Positions 12,340-23,115 of a stretch of DNA of 64,000 nucleotides are shown here, in pieces. The notes below the pieces were generated by a model. The model saw nothing but the letters and a program-made list of their open reading frames with translations. It was not told where the DNA came from and ran no database searches. The stretch is taken from positions 11,994,489-12,058,488 of the forward strand of contig NC_063259.1 in NCBI RefSeq assembly GCF_019578655.1, written 5' to 3'. This DNA is from Ricinus communis. Its lineage: Eukaryota; Streptophyta; Magnoliopsida; Malpighiales; Euphorbiaceae. Every line of letters starts with the position of its first letter. Position 1 is the stretch's first letter. Made by a program: the position numbers and the translations under genes.

Positions 12340-13794
12340 AGCTCATTGCTTGTCCTCAAGCAATCAAAAGTAAAATAAGAAAAATAAACCACTAAGAAAC
12401 AACACTTAAACTGACAGACAAACTAGAGAGCTCCTGCACATATCCTTAACAAGTGTAAGTCAAACAGACAGAAACGAAGCAATCAATTCAAGTATCACAA
12501 CCAAGATGCTATTGATTCACAAAATACTATCTCAACAAAATTATTTAGAACCAACTCCTCACCAGATTCACTCTAAATCACTCAAAGTGTTTAAAGGGGT
12601 AGTGTTTAATCGCTCAATGCATCAACTACTGCCTTACTTACTATATGCTTGCTCTTAAATCCTACTCCTACCACTTATGGAGAGTCAACAACCATGTCAA
12701 GAGGTCTTTAGAAGGGTTGTAATGGGGATTAGGTAGGGGTAGGTAAATTTAGTCAGAGTTGAACCTATGGTGTTCTACAATGAAATACATGACCTGCACA
12801 CAAGCCACAAAAATTATAAGGGATAAACAATGAACAGTAGTCCGAGGTGGGAAATAGGAATCAAGTCAAAATGTTTAGCTCACTTACTTTCTTTCTTTTC
12901 ATCACCTTTCCCTCTTATTCTTCTATTTCTATATTTTTCTTCTTTCTTTTCTTTTTCTTTTTTTTTTCATAAAGGAAGAACATTCTCATAATAGAGTGAA
13001 TTTCTTTTTGGATTGAAGTAAGTTGCTACAAGATTCCAAAGCTATTCCCAAGACAAAAATTCCCAATAAAAACAACTCATGTACAAAATCATAACCCAAA
13101 GCAGAATAAAACTAAGTAGTAATGGACTATGATAAAAAAAAATGGTAAAAGAAGGGGTTATCCACAGAATCAATAAACGAATGAAGGCTATTTAGCTAGA
13201 ATGAAAAACCTAAGTGCCTCTATCATACCAAAGTGTTAAACTCTCCTTGTGGCCCTCATAAGCATTACCGAGCAAGTTCTAAAAGTAAAGACAGTAATCG
13301 GTACTCTCAACAAGAAATAAATACAAGCATATAAAGTGTATGCTTACAATTTAGGCTCAATTTCTCACAAGTATGCTTTTGAGTAGGTTCCAAACAAAAA
13401 TCATTAAAACATAATTAAATAAACCAAAGCAACTTAGTGCAAAACTCAAACTAATTATCTTACATTCTTCCGCAAAACTCAACACTATCGGTTTTACCCG
13501 ATCACATGGACATAAACAGGATTTCAAAAGCAAGTCAACAGTAAGAGCATCGAAACAAAGTGAAAAATTTTCAAAATTTTACAAAAAATTGCACAAAGAA
13601 TAAACAAATAACTGAGATGGAATAAATGAAATGCGATATATATAGTAGAAAAGGATCTAAATTTCATATACAAAATAATAGAACATGAAAGTAAGTATAT
13701 ATTGATATCACCACCCCACACTTGAAGGACACACTGTCCTCAGTGTACAAAATATATGAAATAAAAAAGGAAAAAGAAACTAATATTGCCCCGA
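12340..13794 (-). other. 3' non-coding internal region of the Athila-type element
   Basis: No usable frame. It includes a long pyrimidine run on the plus strand (about 12890-12970). Athila elements commonly have a long untranslated stretch between their last ORF and the 3' LTR. Confidence 0.5.
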
Positions 13795-15213
13795 TTATGG
13801 CTCCAGAGTGAAAAGAGGTGCATCAGTAGGTTTATCAGGGCGTTGGCTGGTCTGAGGTAGAGGAGTGGCTGCTCTCTGAGGATCGAAAGTAGTGTCACAT
13901 GCAGGAGCTGGTGGATCAGCAGGAGCAGCATCAATAGGAGGCTCGTCAGGCTGCTGTGTTGAAGGGTGCTCAGTCGGAGAGGGAAGGCCAGCTGGATCAT
14001 CCGCTAGAGGGATGTCAAAATGGCTCTGCTCTGGAACCCGGCTCTGTGGATAGGCAGGTGCAAAGTTTGTAGCAAAAATATCATCAAACATGTCATTGGC
14101 CATAGAGGCCTCTAACCTACCTCCCTGCTCAATCAGGGCTTGAAGCATTGCCCTCTGCCTCTCAAACTGAGCCATCATCTGGCTCTGAAACTCAGTCTGA
14201 CGCTGTAAAAGGTCCTGTTGAAAAGCCTCTTGTCGAGTGAAATGCTGCTGCAGGTCACTCCTCTCTGAGTGCTGCCAAGAGAGCATTCCTCAGTCTATAC
14301 TCTAGTCCTAGCGGACCCTGCCTACGAGTCACCATCCCCATACTAACCATCTGGGGAAGTCCCAACGTCTCCATCACCCCCAGCTCTGTCAAATGTGGTA
14401 TCGCTTCCTCCAAAACTCCTAAGCTCCTAGCCAGTCGAGTAATGTAAGTCCCAAAACAGAAAAAAACCTTCTTTGAGTTGTTGTAGAAGGCACTGATCTG
14501 TCTGGCCAATAAGTACCCCATGTCGACAGACTGGTGCTGGTGCATGCTGTAAAGTATAAACAGGTCCGGCTGGGTAACTACACCACCGTTATCTCCTCTG
14601 CCAGTGATGGTCCTAGCCAGCAATGCATGCAAGTACCGCAGTTCCTCAGGCAAGTTAGACGCCTTGGACTGGCTGGCACTGTATACCTCAGTGTCATTAG
14701 AAATCTCGGCCCACATCTGCGGATATGACACTCCAGGCGTGTGTATACAATGATCAAACCTCTCCAAATTGCATCCTCCCTCGGTCTACAAGCCTAAGTG
14801 TACCCCAAACTATTGTACACTCATCGTGAAAGTTTCCCTTGCTAGTCCGTGATCGCATCCATTTGTTGGAAGTCCATGGCCCGGCTTTGCAGGAAAGAAA
14901 GTGCTTGGCAAACTCCACGATCAACTCCCTATATGTTGGTTCAACAATGTCAAAGAAATGTTGAAATGGGGGCGTCTCAAGATATCGGTGGATCGAATCG
15001 CAAGCGATCTATCCTATGCCCTTTCCCAAATCTTTGTGCCTCATCGATTGATATCTACCGCTCAAAGGTGGGCTGCCCTTGGAAAAGTAAGAATCGATGG
15101 CTGCGGTGGTCTAATTTGGCTGAACTAGTCGGTCGTGCGCTGACGATCGAGAGGAAGAGGAACCATCGGTCCGCCTCCTCTTGTAAACTCCCCGATCCTC
15201 GTCCGGTGGACAT
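13795..15213 (-). pseudogene. Athila ORF1-like / plant transposon-domain protein (frameshifted)
   Basis: A minus-strand reading can be followed from about 15213 to 13795. The N-terminal part (15213-14770) contains 'YQSMRHKDLGKGIG', a stop, then 'RYLETPPFQHFFDIVEPTYR'. The middle is an intact 170-codon stretch (14255-14767) with TITGRGDNGGVVTQPDLFILYSM. A one-base shift leads into a 163-codon stretch (13795-14286) rich in Gln ('LLQRQTEFQSQMMAQFERQR', probably coiled coil) with a Pro/Ala/Asp-rich tail. The arrangement matches the putative plant transposon protein / Athila ORF-1 family, whose biochemical role is unknown. The plus-strand frames in the same place are shadows. Confidence 0.7.
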
Positions 15214-15253
15214 GGTACCTGAAAAGGAAACTTTTAGTACTAAGGATCAATAA

Positions 15254-15870
15254 AATTCAAAAGATAACGGCATAAAATGGACAAACTAAATGATTTAACT
15301 CGATAAATTTAAACTGCTCAATGTCCTGTAAAGAAAATTTAATCCACAACACTACCAACCAATGCTAACCAATTAAATTTACAATTCATCCATATGGAGT
15401 TTACTTCGCCATAATCCATCACAAGGTAAACCAACATGCTAATATAAAACAGACACAAACAGAGTCGACTATCTATGACAGAGCCTATTGTTTAGCGATC
15501 GACAATAATAATAAAGAGAAAAATAAGGAATTAATCACAATCATAAATAATGGTAGAAAAGAAAAATGGAAAATATGAGCAAGTTAAGTATATAAACTAT
15601 ATTAAAGAAAATAAAAGAAAATTAAGCACAAACATGAATGTAAATGCATGCACCAAATAATAAAATAAGGGAATAAACAAAAAAAAAATTGAAACACAAA
15701 GAAAATATAAATTCAAAATAATATCAAAATAAAATAATGGAAAATGAAATTGGAGGGTACTTACTTGACAAACGCAATATTCAAAGCCTTCGAGATGAGA
15801 AATAAGAAGTGAGACAGTAAGAGATGGGGGAGAGAAAATTTTTTGAAGATTTTGAATGAAGTGGTATATA
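15254..15870 (-). other. AT-rich internal stretch of the Athila-type element
   Basis: No coding frame with recognisable content. The 146-codon minus frame ending at 15597 is hydrophobic low-complexity sequence starting inside the palindrome array and is not credible as a gene. Confidence 0.45.
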
Positions 15871-15875
15871 TAGGC

Positions 15876-16156
15876 AGTGTGCGAAACACGCCCGTGTTCG
15901 CCAACAGGGGCCATGTTCATGAACACGGTCCAGATATCGGGCCGTGTTAAGCGAATTAAAACGTGCTGACTTACCACTTCTGAGAAAACGCCCGTGTTAT
16001 GGACACGGTCTTGAACAGGGGGACGTGTTGTGGACACGGTCGGGCATAAATTCTCGTGTTAGCTTCTGTAAACGTGTTCATCTTAGTTTGATTTTCTTCA
16101 ATTAGAACACGGGTCGTGTTAATGAACACGGTCTTTAACACGCCCGTGTTGAGCTC
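15876..16156. repeat. Array of ACACG(G/C)CCGTGT-like palindromic words (internal)
   Basis: About a dozen variants of AACACGG, CCGTGTT and their fusions (AAACACGCCCGTGTTC, GAACACGG, AACACGGGTCGTGTTA, AACACGCCCGTGTTGA) occur within 280 bp, spaced about 15-35 bp apart in both orientations. The same words cluster in both LTRs of this element and in the old LTR at 1853-2075. Confidence 0.8.
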
Positions 16157-16538
16157 CAAGAAAATGCAAAACTTGCGATTCTCAGCACTTTCTCACTCTT
16201 TCTCACCTGCAAAACCAATAAGTCCTCAACTCATACACTCAACATAAATAAAACTTAACAAAAACCAACTATAAAACCTAATCAACTAAGTTCACAATGC
16301 AAGGGTAAAGTATTCAAATTGAAAAATAGAATTTGGAGTGCCTCCCAAAAGCACTTCTTTTTTATGTGATGAGTCTTCTTAGCTGGACTCATGGTGAAAA
16401 GCAAACGGTGGTGATCGACGACCATCCATCCTTCTTCCAAGGAAATGTCTTTGAGTATTCGCTTAGAGGGATAATCGTCAATTTTCTCTTCCCGACTATC
16501 AAGCAGGCTGCCAGTATGATGGACAAAACTTGCTCCTC

Positions 16539-16913
16539 TTATAAGTGCATGTAGTCTTGATGCTCTAGGGGCTCTTCCAATTTGAAAGCTGGAGTTTCAA
16601 CAATTGGAAGGATCGACGGTTGGGCAATTTCTTCAGGAACGTCGATGGTTTTCTCTAGTCCTTGGCTTGGTTCACTTGCTAGAAGAAACTCGAGCTCTTC
16701 CAAGACTTCTTCAGTGGATAACTCGTGCTCATCTTCCATCATCGAAGGGACTTGTGGAAAATCCACCAAAAATTCCTCTAACTGCAACTCAGCATCATCA
16801 ACTGTACATTCCTGTTGGTAGTCTTTCACAGGGATCATGTTTGCCTCTTCCTTTTCTGGTTCTATCTCCATGTTCAAAAAGTCGTCCTGCAGAGAAGCAT
16901 CATCGTCAAACAT
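16539..16913 (-). pseudogene. Athila-type PR-RT spacer ORF remnant
   Basis: A 124-codon frame, strongly acidic (many Glu/Asp), ends ETPAFKLEEPLEHQDYMHL. This resembles the 'ELKPLPEHLKYAFL' segment that precedes reverse transcriptase in Athila/Tat polyproteins. After it the expected RT is missing and the frame continues only briefly. The N-terminal side is cut by the nested solo LTR starting at 16940. It supports the view that pol was deleted from this element. Confidence 0.55.
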
Positions 16914-16939
16914 AATAGATAACCCAGAAAAATTCTCAC

Positions 16940-19893
16940 TGTAACACTCAGAATTTTTATATATTTAATAATGAGTTTTTATTTAAGTTAATTTTAGCTT
17001 CATTTTTATTGGGTTTAATTTGAAATGATTTAATGAAAATTTTAATATTAATAAAATAAATGAGTTATTTTCCATATCCAATTAGTTTGATTTTTAAGGA
17101 GTTTATTAAATAAATTATTTGAGGAATAAATTATATTTTTATTTGGTTATTCAAAATTTTCCCAAATGTATATATATATATATAAATAAAATTATAAATT
17201 GGAAAAATTATGGTAGAAATTGTAAAGGATGTTTTTATAAAAGAATTTTGGAAAAATTGGTATTTTAATTAACTAGTGGTATTAAAATTTATTAGTAAAT
17301 TGATTATTTAAATTAATTTTGTGTTAGGACTAAATTGAAAATTTATTTTGGAATAAGGATTGAAAGTATAATTTTATTTTTATGGGGACTTAATGGAAAT
17401 TTGTGAGTTTGGTATTTTGGTAAATAAATATGTCGGTCAGGGGTATTTATGTAATTGTGTATTTTCAATAATTCTAATTTGGCCCAAATTGAATAGTTAG
17501 GGGCTAAATTGAAAGGCTAAAAAGAAGTTTAGAGGTTAAATTGGAATTCTGCAGGATGAAATTGTAAGTAATTAAGAAAGTTTAGGGACTAAATTGTAAT
17601 AAAGAAAAGTTTGGGGGCTTAATGTCGATATTGAAAGGAAATGAATCGGGGAAGAAGAGAGGAAGAGAGGGAGAGAGAGTGCGGTGCCGGGAAGAGAGAG
17701 AGAGAAGCTGCGGCGGTGTCCTTCGCGGACGACCAGTGACGGCCGGCGGCACCGATAGCGTCGGCAGGCGGCGGAATCGCTCGACGTGTGGCAGCGGCTT
17801 CTGAGCGTCGTTCCGGCCGTTTCCTGTGGCCTTTTCGACCTATCTTGGTGGCGATCGGCTCCCCTCGAAGAGAGCTTTCTTTGGCAGCAGTGGCAACGCC
17901 TGTGGTGGCCGGAGACGGAAGATCCGGTGGAGAGAGAAAGTAGGGGGCAGCTGCATTTTTGGGCTTTTCCGGTGAGCTCCAGATGATCGGAGGACGTATC
18001 CCGACTCTCCTCAGCTCAAGCTTCGCGATAGCACCAGTTTCGTGGCGATCAGGCTTCGTTTGCGAATCGACGGCCGTGATCGTTCGAAAATCTCTCCGGA
18101 TGATCGGTTGTCAGATCAGAAAATCGAAAGCGAAGATCATCATCAGCGCGTCGTTGTGAGTCCGATGGTGTGTTCGGATCGTCGATCGGACTCCGGCGGA
18201 CGGAGGCGAGTCGACCGAGCGATCGAGCGTCTCGGTAATTTTTTCTCTGGCCTGTAATTTTAGAAATTCTTGGTTTAATTGTGTGTCTAATGGTTTATAT
18301 TGAGTATTTGATGATTTTTGTGAGTCAAAATAATTGTCTGTCAGTTTGCCTGCCTCGTGTTTTGTGTTGTGTGGCGGAGTCGAGAAATAGTGAAGTTTGG
18401 GGACCCGACTCCCGTTGTTTGAATTGTTGAATATTTGAAGTGTTTTTCTGGCAGGTCCTGGACCCGTTTTTACGGGGGGTAATGTCCGTGTTGTAGGGGA
18501 AATTTTGCCGGATTTTCGGTAGAATTCTCCCGAGTCGAGATTCTTAGACAGTCAGTCGTAAGAGTCTAGACCTAGGATTAATGATCGATTGTTTCAGCGT
18601 TTTGATAAATTGTTTTCCGTGACTAGATAGTTTGTTTGTTCGACTCGCTTCAACCGAGGCACCGGAGCAGAGTTAAGAGGTCGCCAAACCTGTGAGTTAA
18701 AGTCATATATCGCTTATGCACGTGTCATGCATAAAATTTGATTTGCTACTGTGATTATTCATTTGCAATTTCAATTTTTTATTTAATTATTATTATTATG
18801 TGCATGATGCTTTTAATTACTGTTTAAATATGTTTTTCCTTTATCACCAATTTTAATATTGCATGATGACTCAGGATGGGACGACAGTAGAACATAGCAG
18901 TTGGATGAGTGTTCCAATATAATCTGAGAGAGATAGGGAAAGGGTAAAGAGGTAAAAATTTTAAGGAAGAAAGATTAGGACCTGCCCTGGTCGAGCATCG
19001 CTCTCTGGGTTTAGTAGAGTGTGGTTGTCGGAGTAAAGGTCCCTGGTCGAGCATTGCTCTCTGGGCGCCGGCTTATTTAGAAATTTAAGTGACCAGACTG
19101 GAGGTAAGGTCCCTGGTCGAGCTATGCTCTCTGGGGCGCCCGATCTTATTGGATAAGAGAGTTTGAAAGGCTAAAATTTGAGAGTTAAGTGGCCGGGAGG
19201 TAAGGTCCCTGGTCGAGCTTTGCTCTCTGGGCGCCAGTCCTGTTGGAATGAGAGGTTTGAGATGTTAGAGTTGAGGTTAGTTGAGACATAAGTGTTGAAA
19301 TAAATTGAGATGTTAGAGTTGGGAGTAGGGTTCTACTGAAGTACTCCGTCCCGTTGCATGTGGAATAATTTTTGTTTAAGCATGGCATGACACATATGTT
19401 TTAACATGACACATATGGTTCGCGTGATTTATTAATTATTTTAAAATTAAGTGAATGTGATATTGAAATGTTTGAAACTATTTTTAGATATATGATTTTA
19501 GCTCACTCTCGAGACTGACAGTCTCCATTTACTATTTTTCATATTCGTGACTGTTAGTCTTCCCCCGACTCTTACTCAGTAACCCGACTTCTTCATTATC
19601 GGGTGGTGTTTGATTTGGTATGTCAAATTGTAAAAATTTTAGATTCTCCGCAGTAGTAATAGTAGATGTATCAGTTGTAAATTTTCTGAGTTTCGGGTCT
19701 CGCCAAATTCTTCTGGCAGACCGAATTAGTTATGTAAAATTTAATTGTTGAGATATTTGTGGCTTTGTTACTAGTAAAATTTGAGATGAGATTTGTTTAA
19801 GTCAGTGAATGTTAGGCTTACTACGGGTTTCGGTGGCCTTACGCCTACCCATTCCCTAGTGCCGGTCACGGGCCCACGGGTGGGGTCGTGACA
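16940..19893 (+). mobile_element. Solo LTR, large Gypsy-type LTR (copy 1)
   Basis: The LTR starts TGTAACACTCAG and ends GGGGTCGTGACA, with CTCAC duplicated at 16935-16939 and 19894-19898. No internal region is present, so this is a solo LTR left by recombination between LTRs. At 2954 bp it is long. The TGTAACAC...GTGACA ends resemble Tekay/Del chromovirus LTRs (inference). Inside are an AT-rich 5' part, a GC-rich core (17640-18240) and a set of four minisatellite units (18975-19240). A second copy, reversed, is at 45996-48927. Small frames in the GC-rich core are not genes. Confidence 0.9.
18978..19240 (+). repeat. Minisatellite inside solo LTR copy 1
   Basis: Four copies of a CCTGGTCGAGC..TGCTCTCTGGG(CGCC) word begin near 18985, 19043, 19111 and 19208, separated by diverged spacer. 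The same set appears reversed at 46548-46805 in copy 2, so it is part of the family LTR rather than a local event. Confidence 0.85.
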
Positions 19894-20523
19894 CTCACCT
19901 GAACGCAAAGTGACGGCGCTCAAATGTTCCTCGGATTCAGTAGCATTTGATGGAGTTCCCGATTGCTCTTCAGCTAGTAACTTGAAGATTAAGCCTACTT
20001 GATGCTCTATGTTGTTAATCAAGGCTTGTTGATCTTCAAGTATCCTCTTTGTTTGTTGGAATCTATCATCAAGACTTGTAATGAACCTCATCATCAGCTC
20101 CTCCGACACTAACTCTTCATCTTGAGTTGAAGGTGCAAGATTAGGCTGCTGATGTGGTTGCTGAGAATCTGGTGGTTCTAGGCCATCTAAGCTCCATCCA
20201 TAGGGTAAATGAGTGCTCCACTCTTGATTATAGGTGCTTCTATACAAGTCATTTGGCCAATTGCCCATATAATTCACCTGTTCACAGTTATAAGAATAAG
20301 GAGTAAAATCACTGCACAATGGACAATCATTACTCAAATGTAAACCACAACAAAATTCACAAAAAACTTGAGATGAAAGGATAGGAGTGGAGAGTTGATC
20401 GGTAGCCCTGCAAAACGATTCCACTCGAGCTTCTAAAGATGCACGGGTATCCCAATTTTTAGCACTCTCTTGGTTCCTAATCCCATTTTCCAATGCGTCA
20501 TACAAAGAGTTTGAGTTTCGCAT
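19894..20523 (-). pseudogene. Athila-type gag fragment (C-terminal part)
   Basis: An open frame starts at 20523 (MRNSNSLYDALENG). It contains a zinc-knuckle-like CEFCCGLHLSNDC (CX2CX3HX4C), then YMGNWPNDLYRSTYNQEW, a segment characteristic of Athila/Tat gag, and ends LSAVTLRSG before running into the nested solo LTR at 19893. Only 151 bp separate the 5' LTR from this frame, so the usual gag N-terminal capsid half is missing. The protein would bind nucleic acid, but the fragment cannot form a full Gag. Confidence 0.75.
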
Positions 20524-20652
20524 TGAACCTTCTTATCATCCACTATCTGAATCATAAACTTAACTAAATAAATATGTACAAACAAAATAAAAATAAATAA
20601 AAAAATGGCTAATTTAACAAATAGCAAATTTCACTCTAGTTTTCAAACATTT

Positions 20653-20670
20653 CCCGGCAACGGCGCCAAA
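20653..20670 (-). other. Primer-binding site of the Athila-type element
   Basis: On the minus strand TTTGGCGCCGTTGCCGGG lies four bases inside the 5' LTR (20675-22109). This is the well-known Athila/Tat primer-site sequence and sets the element's orientation. Confidence 0.85.
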
Positions 20671-20674
20671 AACT

Positions 20675-22109
20675 TGATGGGTGATACTCGTGTTAGCTAC
20701 AATCTAAGGCAGTGTACCTATCGATGCAGTCTAGCACTAATGGCGAGTATCAAGGTCGTATTCTTCGGGAAAGTGAAAGCCCAGAGTTACTCCTTTGTTC
20801 TTTGTTATATTAACCTAAAATTAGCGATAAATAATTTCTAAACTAACTAATAGCTACAAACTAAGTCCTAAGGGAGATGCAAGAGTGATTGATAAACGAA
20901 ATAATCAAGACAAGAAGACAAACCCAAAGGGAATCTAAACTAGTTGGCAATCAAACAAAAGATAAAGGATCCGTGAGTCTAATTATGCTACCTGTGGACG
21001 AATTCTTAACCGAATTCAGTTTCTCTCTCGAGATAACCGAATTCCTAAACCTAATAACCTAAAGTTAGAATCTTTTCCTAACGATTGATTCTTAAATTAG
21101 CATTAAGCTTTAATCCGCCTCTATTAAGCTTTGTTAATTTTTAATCCGACTAGTTAATTATCCTTATCTCTAAGCGATTATTAACCAGTTCTTGCTATTC
21201 AAAATTCCAATTGCCAAACGGATTTCTCAATCTCATAAAGCAATCTAAACATCACAATTCACAACGTCTCATGAATAATGCATTATCTTATTAATACTGA
21301 AAATAAGAAGAATACAAAACCAACTCAAACAATCCAATAATATAATATCAAGCCAACATAGTAAAGAAATCCCAATGGATTTAATCAATCTAGCTAATCA
21401 TGTTCATTCTCAAAATACACAAGAATTCAATTACAACAATAAGCAAAGGTAGAGAAAACCCGATTACACCTTGGATGAGAGTAAACAGCCCCAAATCCTT
21501 TTGCTCCAATTGAATCGATTCTTGTTCCTCTTGCTCGATTTGAAAATCAATCGACGAACCTCGCCCAATCTTCGATCCTTCAAGGGAATCCGATTGAAAC
21601 CTTGATCCAAGTCTCCTTTTCCCTCGGTTTCAGCTCAGAAAACCCTTAGGGAGAGAAAAATTAGGGTTTGGGACGTTCTAACCCTAGCCTCCTCCTCTCT
21701 TTTCTCTCTTCGTTCTTTTAATTAATACCCCATATCGCCTCCAATACGGCCGTGTCCCTGGCCGTGTTAAGGACACGGGCTGGTGTTCCTGGCCGTGCTC
21801 CATAAGATCTACTTCTTCTTTGATGTCCAACACGGCCGTGTTGGTTTCCGTGTTGGTAACACGGCCTGTGTTTGTGACCGTGTTGAGAACACGGCCATGT
21901 TCAGCTTCCTCAATGCTCGTACTTAGCTCATTTCGGCAGCTTTGATGTCCAATTATGCTCCAATTCTTTCCTTTTCATTCTTTGACTTCTTTTAGACCTA
22001 ATGCACACAAACATACGCATAGGGTGAGTGTTGGTACCAATTCACATCCAAATATCCATAAAATCGATCTTAAAAATCCCATTTAGATGTGTGTATTTTA
22101 CGCACATCA
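20675..22109 (-). repeat. Right LTR (5' LTR on minus strand) of the Athila-type element
   Basis: TG at 20675-20676 and CA at 22108-22109. Nearly identical to 10887-12324. The palindrome cluster is at about 21745-21900. Confidence 0.92.
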
Positions 22110-22114
22110 ACTAA

Positions 22115-22740
22115 CCTATTTCTGAATTGATCACCTTCTCCACCTCTCATAATCTTCACGTGGTTGTGTCATGGTTTTATCTTATATCTCCATGATTGAA
22201 AACTACTTTAAACTTCTCACCCCATAAACCTGCCCTTTCTAAACCCCTCTACCGTTGAGCACCAACTAAATAACCATTCAATACTTCCTTTGCTCAAAAG
22301 TTCTAAAGAAAAAGAATGATGAGTCCTTGGAAGTCATTTTGGATACTAATGTCGTGTCATCCATGGAACAAGCAAGGAAAAAGAAAATGGCAAGTTTGAA
22401 CATTGAGGCAGGTGAAGAGGGAAAAGAAAAGAAAGTTGAGAAAAGAAGAAGTGAAAAAGAAATAGTAGAGCAAGAAACGGGTGTACCACAAAGAAGGATC
22501 ACCCTAAGGGAAAAATGATGATCTTCATGACAAGACAAGCAAAGAAAATTAAGAAGTTCTAAAGGCTTCTCAAACATGTTCATAAAGACCTCATCGAAAT
22601 GGAAAAGCATTATGAGATTCTTCCTTGCCATCCGGACTCTTAGCGCTTATCCAATGATGAGTCTAGTGATGAGGATGATGAAGAGGAAGAAGAGACAAGT
22701 AGTTCTAAGGATATCTAGAAGACATTACTTCTCTTATCTC
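22115..22740 (+). pseudogene. Sirevirus 3' accessory ORF, 3' part
   Basis: Continues the ORF interrupted at 10886. Stops are present. A Lys/Glu-rich segment (22327-22518, with KKKMASLNIEAGEEGKEKK) and an acidic tail follow (GATGATGAAGAGGAAGAAG near 22673). Charged, low-complexity C-termini are common in this ORF type. No catalytic motif was seen. Confidence 0.5.
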
Positions 22741-23041
22741 ATATTGCATTGCATACACATTTTTCATTGTTTTTCATCTTTTTATTATTTTTGTGGTTTT
22801 TTTTTCTCATTGTCCCCATCTAAGTGATTTTCCATTCAAATTAATATGATTTCCATTTTATTTTACTAGATTGTACCCAATGATTCCCTCATGTATGTCT
22901 TCCCGTTAATCTTTCTTTGATCTTTTTATCCCTCTTTAATGCTTATACAATTGTAATCTCTTGAATTTGACAAAAGAGGAGAGGGTATAGAGCAAAAATA
23001 TTGTTTAAATGACATGCATAAATTGAGAGGGAATAAGAATT

Positions 23042-23050
23042 AAGGGGGAG
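23042..23050 (+). other. Sirevirus-type polypurine tract
   Basis: AAGGGGGAG, 65 bp before the 3' LTR. Sireviruses are known to carry one or more copies of this tract upstream of the 3' LTR. A weaker tract CGGAGAGAT directly borders the LTR at 23107-23115. Confidence 0.6.
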
Positions 23051-23115
23051 TCACAATTTTAGACTTTCTTAATCTTTTTACTCAATTTATTCATCAAAAT
23101 TAAAAACGGAGAGAT

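Larger units (their letters stand above)
10887..22109 (-). mobile_element. Non-autonomous Athila-type Gypsy element (minus) holding a nested solo LTR
   Basis: LTRs of about 1.44 kb (10887-12324 and 20675-22109) are nearly identical by eye, and ACTAA is duplicated at 10882-10886 and 22110-22114. Read on the minus strand, the 5' LTR (right) is followed by TTTGGCGCCGTTGCCGGG, the Athila/Tat-type primer site, and a gag fragment. A PR-RT spacer-like ORF, a palindrome array and an Athila ORF1-like gene come next. A purine tract AAGTGTGGGGTT then borders the left LTR. No reverse transcriptase, RNase H or integrase was found. After removal of the nested 2.95-kb solo LTR the element is about 8.3 kb. 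Near-identical LTRs make it one of the youngest insertions here. It would need enzymes supplied by a full-length relative. Confidence 0.9.

Noticed and set aside
13524..13721. Hydrophobic 65-codon minus frame as an envelope membrane segment of the Athila-type element
   Set aside because: Low-complexity AT-rich sequence, separated from the ORF1-like gene; no signal peptide or fusion-peptide features.
14849..15253. 134-codon plus-strand frame inside the Athila-type element
   Set aside because: It is antisense to the ORF1-like gene, whose minus-strand reading has recognisable segments; no motif in the plus frame.
16582..16915. 79- and 103-codon plus-strand frames
   Set aside because: Antisense to the acidic PR-RT spacer ORF; open only because of codon composition.
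17622..18257. Several frames of 60-71 codons in a GC-rich block, looking like a gene-rich island
   Set aside because: They lie in the core of a solo LTR that is present again, reversed, at 47560-48120; frames are not conserved between the copies.
18978..19240. Regularly spaced GC-rich repeats resembling a CRISPR array
   Set aside because: Only four diverged units, unequal spacing, inside an LTR of a plant genome, and spacers are repeat-derived.
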